Assembly (NCBI RefSeq): GCF_000261365.1 | Contig: NZ_AJVC01000004.1 | Span: 620,001 to 684,000, forward strand | Length of the DNA: 64,000 nucleotides | Source of the DNA: Herbaspirillum sp. GW103 | Lineage (GTDB): Bacteria > Pseudomonadota > Gammaproteobacteria > Burkholderiales > Burkholderiaceae_D | Reading direction: 5' to 3' | In this document: positions 7,901-16,470 of the stretch, piece after piece | How positions within the stretch are numbered: the first letter of the stretch is position 1 | Layout of the letters: every line of letters begins with the position of its first letter | Position numbers and translations under genes: made by a program | Notes under the pieces: model-generated | Databases searched by the model: none | Told to the model about the DNA's origin: nothing | What the model saw: the letters and a program-made list of their open reading frames with translations, nothing else

Positions 7901-9655
7901 ATGAAATGGTTCTACGATCTCAAAATTGCCAGCAAGCTCAACGCAGCCTTCCTGGTTGTGCTGCTGTTCATTGTCGCGCTCGGGGGCTTCTCGGTTGCGC
8001 AACTGGCCGAGGTGAACAAGGCGGCCAACGATGTGTCTGCCAACTGGCTTCCCAGCATCAATACCTTGTCCCGGATCAGCCTGGCGCTGGCCCGCTCGCG
8101 CAGCTTCGACATGCAGCAGTTGCTGACCGATGACAAGAAGGAAGAACAGGCTTCCCGCGAGCGCGCCGCGAAGCAGATGGACATCCTTGCCAAGGAAATG
8201 ACGCACTACGGCACGCTGGTATCGGAACCGCGCGAAAAGGAAATTTATCCGGATCTGCAGCGCAATATCGCGGCCTACCAGGATGCCCATGTGCGCATGA
8301 CGAAGCTCTTCGAGCAAGGCCAGAAGCCGGCTGGTCACGATGTACTCAATACCATCTCCACCCCGGTCTACCGCAAGCTGCAGGACCAGATCAATGAACT
8401 GACCACGGTCAACATCAAGGGCGCAGCCGCCTCCGAGGTGCAGGCGCGCCAGGTCTACGAGCGCGCACGGCTTGCCATCATCGGACTGATCACCAGCTGC
8501 ATCGCGCTGGCCATGCTGCTGTCGTGGTGGATTGCCCGCCTGGTATCCCGTCCCCTGGTCAATGCCGTAGCCATTGCCCGCCAGGTGGCTGAAGGCGACC
8601 TGACCGCCCATATCCCGGAGAACACCGGTCGCGACGAAACCGCCCAGTTGACGGCTGCGCTCAAGCAGATGAATGACAACCTGCTCAAGATCGTCCAGGA
8701 AGTGCGCGTGGGCACCGACACCATCAGCACCGCTTCGGCCGAAATCGCTACCGGCAACATGGACCTGTCCTCCCGTACCGAACAGCAGGCCGGCGCCCTG
8801 GAAGAAACCGCCTCGGCCATGGAAGAACTGACTTCCACCGTGCGCCAAAACTCCGACAATGCCCGCCAGGCCAACCAACTGGCGGTCTCGGCCTCCGAGG
8901 TGGCCCAGGCTGGAGGCCAGGTAGTGGGCAAGGTTGTTCATACCATGGATGCCATCAATGAATCGTCGCGCAAAATCGTGGACATCATCGCGGTCATCGA
9001 CGGCATTGCCTTCCAGACCAACATCCTGGCCCTGAATGCGGCCGTGGAAGCGGCCCGTGCCGGGGAACAGGGACGCGGTTTCGCGGTGGTGGCCTCGGAA
9101 GTACGTTCGCTGGCCCAGCGCAGCGCATCGGCGGCCCATGAAATCAAGGCGCTCATCGACGACTCGGTGGCCAAGGTCGACACCGGCACCAAGCTGGTCG
9201 GCGAAGCCGGCCAGACCATGGACGAGGTGGTGGCCAGCGTCAAGCGCGTCTCCGACATCGTCGCCGAGATCACCGCTGCCGGCGCCGAGCAGAGCCAGGG
9301 TATCGAACAGATCAACAATGCCGTCACGCAGATGGATGAAAATACCCAGCAGAACGCTGCCCTGGTCGAACAGGCTGCCGCGGCCGCCAAGGCCTTGCAG
9401 GAACAGGCGGCACGCCTGAGCCAGACGGTCGGCGTGTTCCGCTTGGATGACAGGCACGTGGCGGCATCTGTACAAGCCGCCCCAGTCCGGCCTGCCCGGG
9501 CGGCCAGCGCCCCGCGTGACATTACCCCGGCACGTCCGGCGGTGGCTGCGCCACGCGCCAGGAACATCGCCCAGCCTGCGCCTGCCGCCCGTCCCGGTGC
9601 CCAGGCCAGGAGCCAGCATGACAGCGCCGACAACGGCGACTGGGAACAATTCTGA
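7901..9655 (+). CDS. Methyl-accepting chemotaxis protein with 4-helix-bundle sensor
   Basis: A 584-residue transducer. A membrane helix at about 13-33 is followed by a four-helix-bundle (4HB_MCP) periplasmic domain, a second helix near 190-210, a HAMP domain, and a methyl-accepting/signalling domain with the hairpin tip [20 protein letters not shown]. The C-terminus ends in DWEQF after a flexible Pro/Ala/Arg-rich tail. That matches the xWxxF pentapeptide by which Tar/Tsr-type receptors tether CheR and CheB, so this receptor probably assists adaptation of others. AGGAG at 7888-7892 supports the start. cheV follows 14 bases later. The ligand is not predictable. Confidence 0.93.
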   Translation: MKWFYDLKIASKLNAAFLVVLLFIVALGGFSVAQLAEVNKAANDVSANWLPSINTLSRISLALARSRSFDMQQLLTDDKKEEQASRERAAKQMDILAKEMTHYGTLVSEPREKEIYPDLQRNIAAYQDAHVRMTKLFEQGQKPAGHDVLNTISTPVYRKLQDQINELTTVNIKGAAASEVQARQVYERARLAIIGLITSCIALAMLLSWWIARLVSRPLVNAVAIARQVAEGDLTAHIPENTGRDETAQLTAALKQMNDNLLKIVQEVRVGTDTISTASAEIATGNMDLSSRTEQQAGALEETASAMEELTSTVRQNSDNARQANQLAVSASEVAQAGGQVVGKVVHTMDAINESSRKIVDIIAVIDGIAFQTNILALNAAVEAARAGEQGRGFAVVASEVRSLAQRSASAAHEIKALIDDSVAKVDTGTKLVGEAGQTMDEVVASVKRVSDIVAEITAAGAEQSQGIEQINNAVTQMDENTQQNAALVEQAAAAAKALQEQAARLSQTVGVFRLDDRHVAASVQAAPVRPARAASAPRDITPARPAVAAPRARNIAQPAPAARPGAQARSQHDSADNGDWEQF

Positions 9656-9669
9656 TCCTTGAGGACGAT

Positions 9670-10632
9670 ATGGACGCCTTCCAAAAAGAAATCGACGAAC
9701 GTACCAACCTGACCTCCAGCAACAAGTTCGAACTGCTGCTGTTCCGCCTCGGCACCCCGGACGGCAGCACCGACAAGCCGGGCGAGCTGTATGGCATCAA
9801 TGTCTTCAAGATCCGCGAGATCGTGCCCATGATGGACATCACCGCTGCGGCCGGCATGCGCTCCCCGATGCTGGGCATGGTCAACATCCGCGGCCAGGTG
9901 ATGTCGGTGGTGGACCTGCCGGCGGTGGCCGGATGCAAGCCGGGCCATGGCTTCAACATCCTGCTCATCACCGAGTTCGCCCGGCATACCCAGGCCTTCG
10001 CGGTGGAATCGGTAGAGGAAATCGTGCGCCTGGACTGGAGCCAGGTCCTGCCGGCTGACTCCCATGCTTCCGGCAGCGTGGTCACCAGCATCGCCCGCCT
10101 CGACTCGGCCCAGGATGGCGGTCGCCTGGTGCAGGTACTGGACGTGGAGCAGATCCTCAACATGATCTCGCCGGTCAAGGAACAGATCGAGCCGGTCCCG
10201 GCCGGCAGCAATGAACTGAAGATCAAGCCGGGCTCGGTCGTGCTGGCCGCTGACGATTCACGCATGGCACGCGCCCTCATCGAGCAGTGCCTGACCGATC
10301 TCAAGCTGCCCTACGTGATGACCACCGACGGCGTGCAAGCCTGGAAGAAACTCCAGGAGCTGGCCCGCCAAGCCGAACAGGAAGGCAAGCCGCTCACCGA
10401 CAAGGTCGCCATGGTGCTGACCGACCTCGAGATGCCGGAGATGGATGGCTTCACCCTGACCCGCAAGATCAAGGCTTCGGACCTCTACAAGCAACTGCCG
10501 GTGGTGATCCATTCTTCACTGACCGGTGCCGCCAACGAAGACCATGTGCGTTCGGTGGGCGCCAATGGTTACGTCGCCAAGTTTTCCCCGCCTGAACTGG
10601 CAGCAATGCTGCGCAAGGTGCTGCCCCCCTGA
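9670..10632 (+). CDS. cheV: Chemotaxis coupling protein CheV
   Basis: A 320-residue protein. Its N-terminal CheW-like domain (about 20-170, with YGINVFKIREI and MLGMVNIRGQVMSVVDLP) couples receptors to CheA. Its C-terminal receiver (about 193-318) has acidic D residues in LAADDS and phospho-acceptor D252 in VLTDLEMPEMDG. CheV proteins are thought to buffer or adapt CheA signalling through receiver phosphorylation. The gene starts 14 bases after the MCP stop, with GAGGA upstream, so the two form an operon, ended by the hairpin at 10707-10743. Confidence 0.95.
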   Translation: MDAFQKEIDERTNLTSSNKFELLLFRLGTPDGSTDKPGELYGINVFKIREIVPMMDITAAAGMRSPMLGMVNIRGQVMSVVDLPAVAGCKPGHGFNILLITEFARHTQAFAVESVEEIVRLDWSQVLPADSHASGSVVTSIARLDSAQDGGRLVQVLDVEQILNMISPVKEQIEPVPAGSNELKIKPGSVVLAADDSRMARALIEQCLTDLKLPYVMTTDGVQAWKKLQELARQAEQEGKPLTDKVAMVLTDLEMPEMDGFTLTRKIKASDLYKQLPVVIHSSLTGAANEDHVRSVGANGYVAKFSPPELAAMLRKVLPP

Positions 10633-10954
10633 CGGCACCTACTGCAGAGCCAGGAACGGCGCTTTTTACAAGCGCACGGCCGACGCCCGGTCGGCCGGCA
10701 AGACCCGCCCCACGCCACCCCTGACGGTGCCGTGGGGCTTTTTCATGGAGATCGCGGGCGCGCGTGGCCGTGCGCGCCGAGCCACCCCGAACTACCGACC
10801 AATCCTGATCGGCTTGAGCTATCTCAAATTATTTCGAGACCAGACTTCTAGAATCGGACATGAACATCCCTGTGGCAGGTCGTGCGTCTGCCGCTGCCGT
10901 GGATGTCTGCGTTGCGACCCGCGTGCGGTCGCGCCCTGCCTCAGGAGGCTGGTC
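10633..10954. other. Intergenic region between cheV and hemerythrin gene
   Basis: It holds the cheV terminator and then an AT-richer stretch (about 10820-10860) that presumably contains the hemerythrin promoter. I see no convincing reading frame in it. Confidence 0.6.
10707..10743 (+). terminator. Rho-independent terminator after cheV
   Basis: GCCCCACG (10707-10714) pairs with CGTGGGGC (10731-10738) and is followed at once by TTTTT. The loop can form a second small helix (CACC/GGTG). Confidence 0.8.
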
Positions 10955-11401
10955 ATGGTTCCCTCTGCCGATCGTGTCGTATCCCTCGCCCCGAGCGGCG
11001 ACAACCCGCCGCTGGCGCAACGCATCCCGGCCCTGCTGGCCGAGATGGATGCCGAACATCGCGAAGTGCTGGAGAGCGTGGCCGCCCTGGCGGTGGTACC
11101 GCCCACGCAATTCGCCGCAGCCTATGGCGCACTGGTGGCGCAGATCGAACAGGGATTCCGGGAAGAAGAAAAGATGATGGACGCCATCGGCTACAGCGAG
11201 ATCCGCGCCCATCGCCGCGACCACGCCGAGCTGCTGGCGCTGCTGCACCGTCTGCGGCCCTATCTGGAGGACGGCAACGCGCCGCTGGCCGATATTGTCA
11301 TGGGCATGATCCCGGCCATGCTGGTACGGCACATGGCGGGCATGGACCAGGCGCTGGCACTGGCCTTGCGCATGCAGGGCGGCGCAGCGGAGCGGCACTG
11401 A
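10955..11401 (+). CDS. Bacteriohemerythrin-like protein
   Basis: A 148-residue helical protein with the hemerythrin spacing of iron ligands: H35 (in MDAEHREVLE), E70 or a neighbour (FREEEKMM), H86 and H90 (HRRDH), H125 (VRHMAGMD) and D131. Family members carry a di-iron centre that binds O2. The ATG at 10955 is chosen because AGGAGG lies at 10943-10948, six bases upstream; the longer upstream reading has no such site. Lying next to chemotaxis genes and an aerotaxis-like MCP, it may deliver or sense oxygen for that system, which is inference. Confidence 0.85.
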   Translation: MVPSADRVVSLAPSGDNPPLAQRIPALLAEMDAEHREVLESVAALAVVPPTQFAAAYGALVAQIEQGFREEEKMMDAIGYSEIRAHRRDHAELLALLHRLRPYLEDGNAPLADIVMGMIPAMLVRHMAGMDQALALALRMQGGAAERH

Positions 11402-11431
11402 GCCAGCATTGCGCCGGCGACGGCGTGCGAC

Positions 11432-13057
11432 TCAGGCGTTCAGTGCGGTGGAGGTGGCAGCCTGGGGCCCGCGGATGAGCTCAGGCCCGCTGCCGTAATC
11501 GGCCAGCGTGGCCCGGTAGAAATCAATGAAATCGGCCGCCGGCAAGGGTTGGGCAAACAGCCAGCCCTGGGCGAAGTCGACCCCGTGCTCGCTCAGGTAG
11601 GCGGCCTGTTCCAAGGTTTCCACGCCCTCGGCGACGATGTAGAGATGCAGGCTCTTGGCCATGGCGATGATGTGATCGATCACCGCACTGGTGGCCGCAC
11701 CGGTGCCGATGGTGCTGACGAAGGACTTGTCGATCTTGAGCGCATCCATGGGCAGGCCCTGCAAATACTGCAGGTTCGAATAGCCGGTGCCGAAATCATC
11801 GAGCGCCATCGAATGCCCCAACTCACGCGCCCGCGCCAGCGTCACCCGGGCCGAGGCGATATCCATGCAGCCGCGTTCGGTGGCTTCCATCCACAACTGT
11901 TCGGTACGGATATCGGTACCGGCCAGCATCTGGCTGACCACATCGATGATGCGACCGGTCTTGATATCCTGGGCGGCGACATTGACGGCCACGTGCAGGG
12001 CGCGGTCGGCGCGCAGGGTATCGCCCAGCTCGGCCAGCACGGCCGCGATGACCTGGTCGGTCATGGGCAGGATCAGACCGCTCTCCTCGGCCAGCGGCAC
12101 GAACAAGTCGGGCCGCACCATGCTGCCGTCCGGGCGACGCCAGCGAATCAGTGCTTCGGCGCCAACGCAGCGCCCGGTGGCCAGCTCGATGATGGGCTGG
12201 TAGAAAACGATGAATTCACGCTTGCGCACGGCCAGTTGCAGTTCCGCCAGCGGCGACAGGCGCGCCTGCGACACGCGCAGCACCAGCAGCACCAGGACCA
12301 GCCCCAGCAGCACGCCAGCGGGCAGGAACCACTGCTGCTCTCCCGTCATGGCCTCCAGTACCTGCTGTCCATCGATGATGGCCGCAGCGGTCCAGCCATC
12401 GCGACTGACGGTGGAGACAAAGAACCCGTCGAAATCCTGGGTACCCAGACCACCCAGCGCCCGCCCTGCCATGCCCGCCGACAACGGCACGCCGTACTGC
12501 GCCACCAGCCCGAAGCCATTGCGCGCCAGCACCACATGCACGCCATCTTCCAGGACCACATCGACGAAGCGTTCACGCTGCACCAGGGCCACATGGGCTC
12601 CGTACTGGATGGCCATCATGCTGGGGCCGTCGGTGACAAAGGACGGCTGTTCCAGCGCCACACCGATGCCGTCACGGGTCGTGAACTGCGGCTCAGGCTG
12701 GGCCCGCCGCAGCGCCTGACCACGCCGGTCCCAGGAAGTGCACTTGAGCTGGCCGTATTCGTAATAACCCATTTCCTCGATGGTGCCGGAATGGACGGCA
12801 ATGAGCCGCATCTGGGCAATGTGTTCATCCGAACAGGGAAAGAGCAGCAGCGGCGAGAGCGATTTCAGGGAGCGCTGGGCGTTCTGGAAGGTGGCTTCGG
12901 CGCGCTCCACGACGGTCTCGGCGTAGCGCGTCAGGCGCTCATGCTCGGACTGGATCACCGCCTGGCGCGACAGCCACAGCATGCCGATCACCGGCATCGT
13001 CGCGGCCACGACGGTGGCGATGATGGTCAGCAGCACCACCTTGTTCTTGTTGCTCAC
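11432..13057 (-). CDS. CSS-domain c-di-GMP phosphodiesterase (EAL)
   Basis: A 541-residue membrane protein. A first helix at about 8-30 precedes a periplasmic CSS-motif domain with C75 in PCSDEHI and C106 in LKCTSW. These match the redox cysteine pair of E. coli PdeC-type enzymes. A second helix at about 243-263 leads to the EAL domain, which keeps the catalytic set: EALIRW, the Asn of VNVA, Glu of EATER, DDFGTGYS, Lys of KIDKSF and VAEGVET. It should hydrolyse c-di-GMP, with activity set by periplasmic thiol state as in the family. It is convergent with the hemerythrin gene and divergent from the Aer-like MCP. Confidence 0.92.
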   Translation of the reverse strand: MSNKNKVVLLTIIATVVAATMPVIGMLWLSRQAVIQSEHERLTRYAETVVERAEATFQNAQRSLKSLSPLLLFPCSDEHIAQMRLIAVHSGTIEEMGYYEYGQLKCTSWDRRGQALRRAQPEPQFTTRDGIGVALEQPSFVTDGPSMMAIQYGAHVALVQRERFVDVVLEDGVHVVLARNGFGLVAQYGVPLSAGMAGRALGGLGTQDFDGFFVSTVSRDGWTAAAIIDGQQVLEAMTGEQQWFLPAGVLLGLVLVLLVLRVSQARLSPLAELQLAVRKREFIVFYQPIIELATGRCVGAEALIRWRRPDGSMVRPDLFVPLAEESGLILPMTDQVIAAVLAELGDTLRADRALHVAVNVAAQDIKTGRIIDVVSQMLAGTDIRTEQLWMEATERGCMDIASARVTLARARELGHSMALDDFGTGYSNLQYLQGLPMDALKIDKSFVSTIGTGAATSAVIDHIIAMAKSLHLYIVAEGVETLEQAAYLSEHGVDFAQGWLFAQPLPAADFIDFYRATLADYGSGPELIRGPQAATSTALNA

Positions 13058-13418
13058 GTCTGCCCCCCTTGCGCCGCGCCTTGGCGACGGCCCGTCCGAA
13101 TCGACTATTCCATGTCCATGCTCATCATTAGACCTCGAACAAACAATTAAATCAATTTAATCATTTTATAAAATGGTGAAGCGTTTTTGCAACGGCTGGG
13201 AGCGGTCCATTCGCAGCGTCGCCAAAATTGAATTTAATTCATATAAATCAATGACTTATAAAAAACATTCAGCATCCCCGCAAGACTTTTCGCAATGACA
13301 ACTTAGTTGGAGGCTCGCAACAAATTCATTATATATTCCCGTAGAGAATCGATTTTTTAGTGATTTCAATGAATTTATGCTTTAATGATTCCATCAATCA
13401 ATTTTTCAGGGACCGATC
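13058..13418. promoter_or_regulatory. AT-rich divergent promoter region between EAL and Aer-like MCP genes
   Basis: This 361-base region is far more AT-rich than its surroundings. It contains ATTAAATCAATTTAAT (13146-13161, one-mismatch palindrome at its core) and the perfect inverted repeat TGAATTTAATTCA (13229-13241). AGGGA at 13408-13412 is the ribosome site of the gene at 13419. No gene is seen. I could not assign clean -35/-10 pairs. Confidence 0.5.
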
Positions 13419-15050
13419 ATGCGCCTCAACCTACCCGTCACTCAACAAGAGCGCGAGATCGACGCCCACGCCTCCATCGTCTCCAAGACCGATATCAAGG
13501 GCCGCATCACCTATGTCAACCCGACCTTCATCGACATCAGCGGCTTTACGGAAGAAGAGCTGATTGGCGCCCCGCAGAACATCGTGCGCCATCCGGACAT
13601 GCCGGAGCTGGCCTTTGCCGACCTGTGGAGCACCCTCAAGGCGGGCCTGCCCTGGACCGGGCTGGTCAAGAACCGCTGCAAGAACGGTGACTTCTACTGG
13701 GTCAAGGCCAATGTCACGCCGATCTGGGAACGCGGCGTGTGCACCGGCTACATGTCGGTGCGCACCAAGCCCAGCCGCACCGAGATCGCCGCCGCCGACC
13801 AGGCCTACCAGGAGCTGAAGAAGGAAAGCACCCGCATCGCGGTCCATCGCGGCGAAGTCGTACCCACCGGTCTGCGCGGCAAGCTGCGCCAGGTGTCGCA
13901 GGTTTCACTGAAGGCCCGGCTGGACCTCGGCCTGGCCACGGCCGCCGCGGGTGTAGGCGCGCTGGCTTTCCTGAACGGCCAGTGCAGCAGCCACGCCAGC
14001 AGCCTCCCGACACTGGTGACCACCGGCATTGCCCTGACCAGCCTGGCCTTGCTGCGCATGACGCTGGCCAAACGTATCTTCACTCCCTTGCGTCGGGCGG
14101 TGGTGCAAGCGCGCCGGGTGGCTGGCGGCGATCTGTCGGCCACCGATCTCCAGGCGCGCCGCGATGAAATGGGCGCGCTGCTGCAAGCCATGGAACAGAT
14201 GCGCGTCAACCTGGTGGCCTCGGTCGGTGACGTGCGCCGCAGCGGCCTGCACATTGCCCAGGCCACCGGGGAGATCGCACGCGGCAACATGGACTTGTCG
14301 GCCCGTACTGAATCCCAGGCCAGCAGCCTGGAAGAAACCGCCGCCAGCATGGAAGAGCTGGCCTCCACCGTGACCCAGAACAGCGAGAACGCGCGCCAGG
14401 CCAACCACCTGGTGGAGCAAGCGCTGGCCACCACGCGCAGTGGCGAAGCTTCCATCAACCACATCAATGACACCATGGATGCGATCCACAAGAGCGCCGA
14501 GCAGATCAAGCAGATCACCGGACTGATCGACGGCATCGCCTTCCAGACCAACATCCTGGCCTTGAACGCCGCCGTGGAAGCCGCCCGCGCCGGTGAGCAG
14601 GGACGCGGTTTCGCAGTGGTGGCCGGCGAGGTACGCAACCTTGCACAACGTTCGACCCAGGCCACCAAGGAGATCAAGCTGCTCATCGAGGCATCTTCGC
14701 AGCGGGTCGGCTCGGGCGTGAAACTGGCCGGCGAGATCCGCGACACCATGGGCGGCATCATGCGCTCGGTCACGCAAGCGGCCACCGCCGTGGCCGAGAT
14801 CACCGCAGCCTCGGGGGAACAGCAGACCGGCATCCACCAGGTCAACGAAGCCGTAGTGCTGATGGATGAAGTGACCCAGCGCAATGCGGCGCTGGTGGAA
14901 GAGGCCGCCGCCGCAGCCGGCAGCCTGGAAGAATCGACCCGGCAAATGATCCAGGCCATCAGCGTATTCAACCTGGAAGGCATACCGGCCCAGTCTATCC
15001 CGATGCGCTCACCAGAGGCCAAGCGCGTGGCGCTGCTGCGCGCGGCCTGA
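13419..15050 (+). CDS. Aer-like PAS-domain methyl-accepting chemotaxis protein
   Basis: A 543-residue receptor with an N-terminal cytoplasmic PAS domain (about 20-120; YVNPTFIDISGFTEEELIG, RHPDMP, VKNRCKNGDFYWVKAN). A paired hydrophobic segment near 170-215 follows, then HAMP and a full MCP signalling domain with the same hairpin tip as the MCP at 7901. This order is that of the aerotaxis receptor Aer, whose PAS binds FAD and reads cellular redox state. The HPDMP motif is typical of Aer PAS domains. There is no C-terminal xWxxF tether. AGGGA six bases before the ATG supports the start. Confidence 0.92.
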   Translation: MRLNLPVTQQEREIDAHASIVSKTDIKGRITYVNPTFIDISGFTEEELIGAPQNIVRHPDMPELAFADLWSTLKAGLPWTGLVKNRCKNGDFYWVKANVTPIWERGVCTGYMSVRTKPSRTEIAAADQAYQELKKESTRIAVHRGEVVPTGLRGKLRQVSQVSLKARLDLGLATAAAGVGALAFLNGQCSSHASSLPTLVTTGIALTSLALLRMTLAKRIFTPLRRAVVQARRVAGGDLSATDLQARRDEMGALLQAMEQMRVNLVASVGDVRRSGLHIAQATGEIARGNMDLSARTESQASSLEETAASMEELASTVTQNSENARQANHLVEQALATTRSGEASINHINDTMDAIHKSAEQIKQITGLIDGIAFQTNILALNAAVEAARAGEQGRGFAVVAGEVRNLAQRSTQATKEIKLLIEASSQRVGSGVKLAGEIRDTMGGIMRSVTQAATAVAEITAASGEQQTGIHQVNEAVVLMDEVTQRNAALVEEAAAAAGSLEESTRQMIQAISVFNLEGIPAQSIPMRSPEAKRVALLRAA

Positions 15051-15105
15051 CCAGCGGGGCGCGGCTCCCGCCCTTGACCGGGGAGCCATCGCTGAGGAGG
15101 CGAAC

Positions 15106-16470
15106 ATGGGACACAGCGAAGCATTGATGGCCGAAGAGTGCGCCAGCCCGCGTACCCATACCGATGACGCGCCCGACACCCGCGCCCTGGTCAAGGCCAA
15201 TGCACGGTATCGCCACATCATCGGCAACACCCCGGCCATCATCTACAGCAGCGTACCCTCGGGCGACTTCCAGCTCACCTTCGTCAGCGAAAACGCCACC
15301 CGCCTGCTGGGCTACGATCCGGAGGAAATGCTGGACGATCCCAACTTCTGGTTCAACCACATCCACCCCGATGACACCGCCGCGATCTTCTCCAGCCTGG
15401 CCATGCTCTTCGTGGAAGACCAGAAGATCTATGAATACCGTTTCCGCGCCAGCGATGGCAGCTACCTGTGGATGCACGATACGCTGCGTCTGATCCGGGA
15501 TGCCGAAGGCACTCCCCTGGAAGTGATCGGACTGATGACCGACATCACCGGCCGCAAGCAGCTCGAAGACACCCTGCAACGCCAGGCCGAAGAACAGCGT
15601 GCCCTGATCGAGCAGCTCAGGATGGCCCAGGCCCAGCTGATGCAGTCGGAGAAGCTGGCCTCCATCGGCCAGCTTGCGGCCGGTGTGGCGCACGAGATCA
15701 ACAACCCGATCGGCTTCGTCAACGCCAATCTCAATACCCTGGGCAACTACGTAGCCACGCTGCTGGAGGGCATCAAACTCTACCAGTGCGTCGCCGGCGG
15801 CACGCTGCCCACCAGCGTGGCGCAATCCGAACTGCAGGCCTACGAGGCACGCGCCGACCTGCAATTCCTCAGCGAAGACGTCACCGAACTGCTGGCCGAA
15901 TCCAACGAGGGCCTGCAGCGGGTCAAGAACATCGTGCAGTCACTCAAGGATTTCTCGCGCACCGGCGAAAGCAACTGGCAGATGGCCGACCTGCATCACG
16001 GGCTGGACAGCACCCTCAACATCGCCAACAACGAACTGAAGTACAAGGTCACCATCATCAAGCAATACGGCGAACTGCCCATGGTCAAGTGCCTGGCCTC
16101 GGAACTGAACCAGGTCTTCATGAACCTGCTGGTCAATGCAGCTCAGGCCATCACCGAACGTGGCAGCGTGACCATCCGCACCGAACGCCGGGGCGAGCGC
16201 GCCGTCGTCAGCATCAGCGATACCGGCCACGGCATCGCGCCCGAACACATCAACCGCATCTTCGAACCTTTCTTCACCACCAAGCCGGTCGGCAGCGGGA
16301 CCGGGCTTGGATTGTCGCTGTCCTACGGCATCATCAAGAAGCACGGCGGCGATATTCATGTCAGCAGTGAACCGGGCCAAGGCACCACCTTCCGGATCGA
16401 ATTGCCCATCGATCCCGCCAGCGCCCAGCCGGCCAGCAAGGCCACGGGCGAACCAGGAGAAGCATCATGA
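15106..16470 (+). CDS. Soluble PAS histidine kinase
   Basis: A 454-residue kinase with no membrane helix. A PAS fold covers about 30-150 (FVSENATRLLGYDPEEML, WFNHIHPDD, GLMTDITGRKQ). A coiled-coil linker leads to HisKA with H196 in GVAHEINNPIGF, of the NtrB-like EINNP subtype, and HATPase_c (NLLVNAAQAI, DTGHGI, GTGLGLSLSYG). An AGGAGG-type ribosome site lies seven bases before the ATG. Its stop overlaps the start of the next gene (ATGA at 16467), so it is translationally coupled to the receiver/HD-GYP-like protein, its probable phosphate acceptor. Confidence 0.92.
   Translation: MGHSEALMAEECASPRTHTDDAPDTRALVKANARYRHIIGNTPAIIYSSVPSGDFQLTFVSENATRLLGYDPEEMLDDPNFWFNHIHPDDTAAIFSSLAMLFVEDQKIYEYRFRASDGSYLWMHDTLRLIRDAEGTPLEVIGLMTDITGRKQLEDTLQRQAEEQRALIEQLRMAQAQLMQSEKLASIGQLAAGVAHEINNPIGFVNANLNTLGNYVATLLEGIKLYQCVAGGTLPTSVAQSELQAYEARADLQFLSEDVTELLAESNEGLQRVKNIVQSLKDFSRTGESNWQMADLHHGLDSTLNIANNELKYKVTIIKQYGELPMVKCLASELNQVFMNLLVNAAQAITERGSVTIRTERRGERAVVSISDTGHGIAPEHINRIFEPFFTTKPVGSGTGLGLSLSYGIIKKHGGDIHVSSEPGQGTTFRIELPIDPASAQPASKATGEPGEAS

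Noticed and set aside
9000-9130. Near-identical DNA stretches at about 9000-9130, 14530-14660 and (inverted) 46310-46450
   Set aside because: They encode the conserved MCP hairpin tip in three separate receptors; protein conservation explains them, not a repeat element.
7886-9649. 587-codon minus-strand frame opposite the MCP
   Set aside because: Shadow of the MCP; similar shadows lie opposite the other two MCP genes, which confirms the artefact.
11549-13150. 533-codon plus-strand frame opposite the EAL gene
   Set aside because: Gln/His/Arg-rich shadow; the minus strand keeps every EAL catalytic motif.
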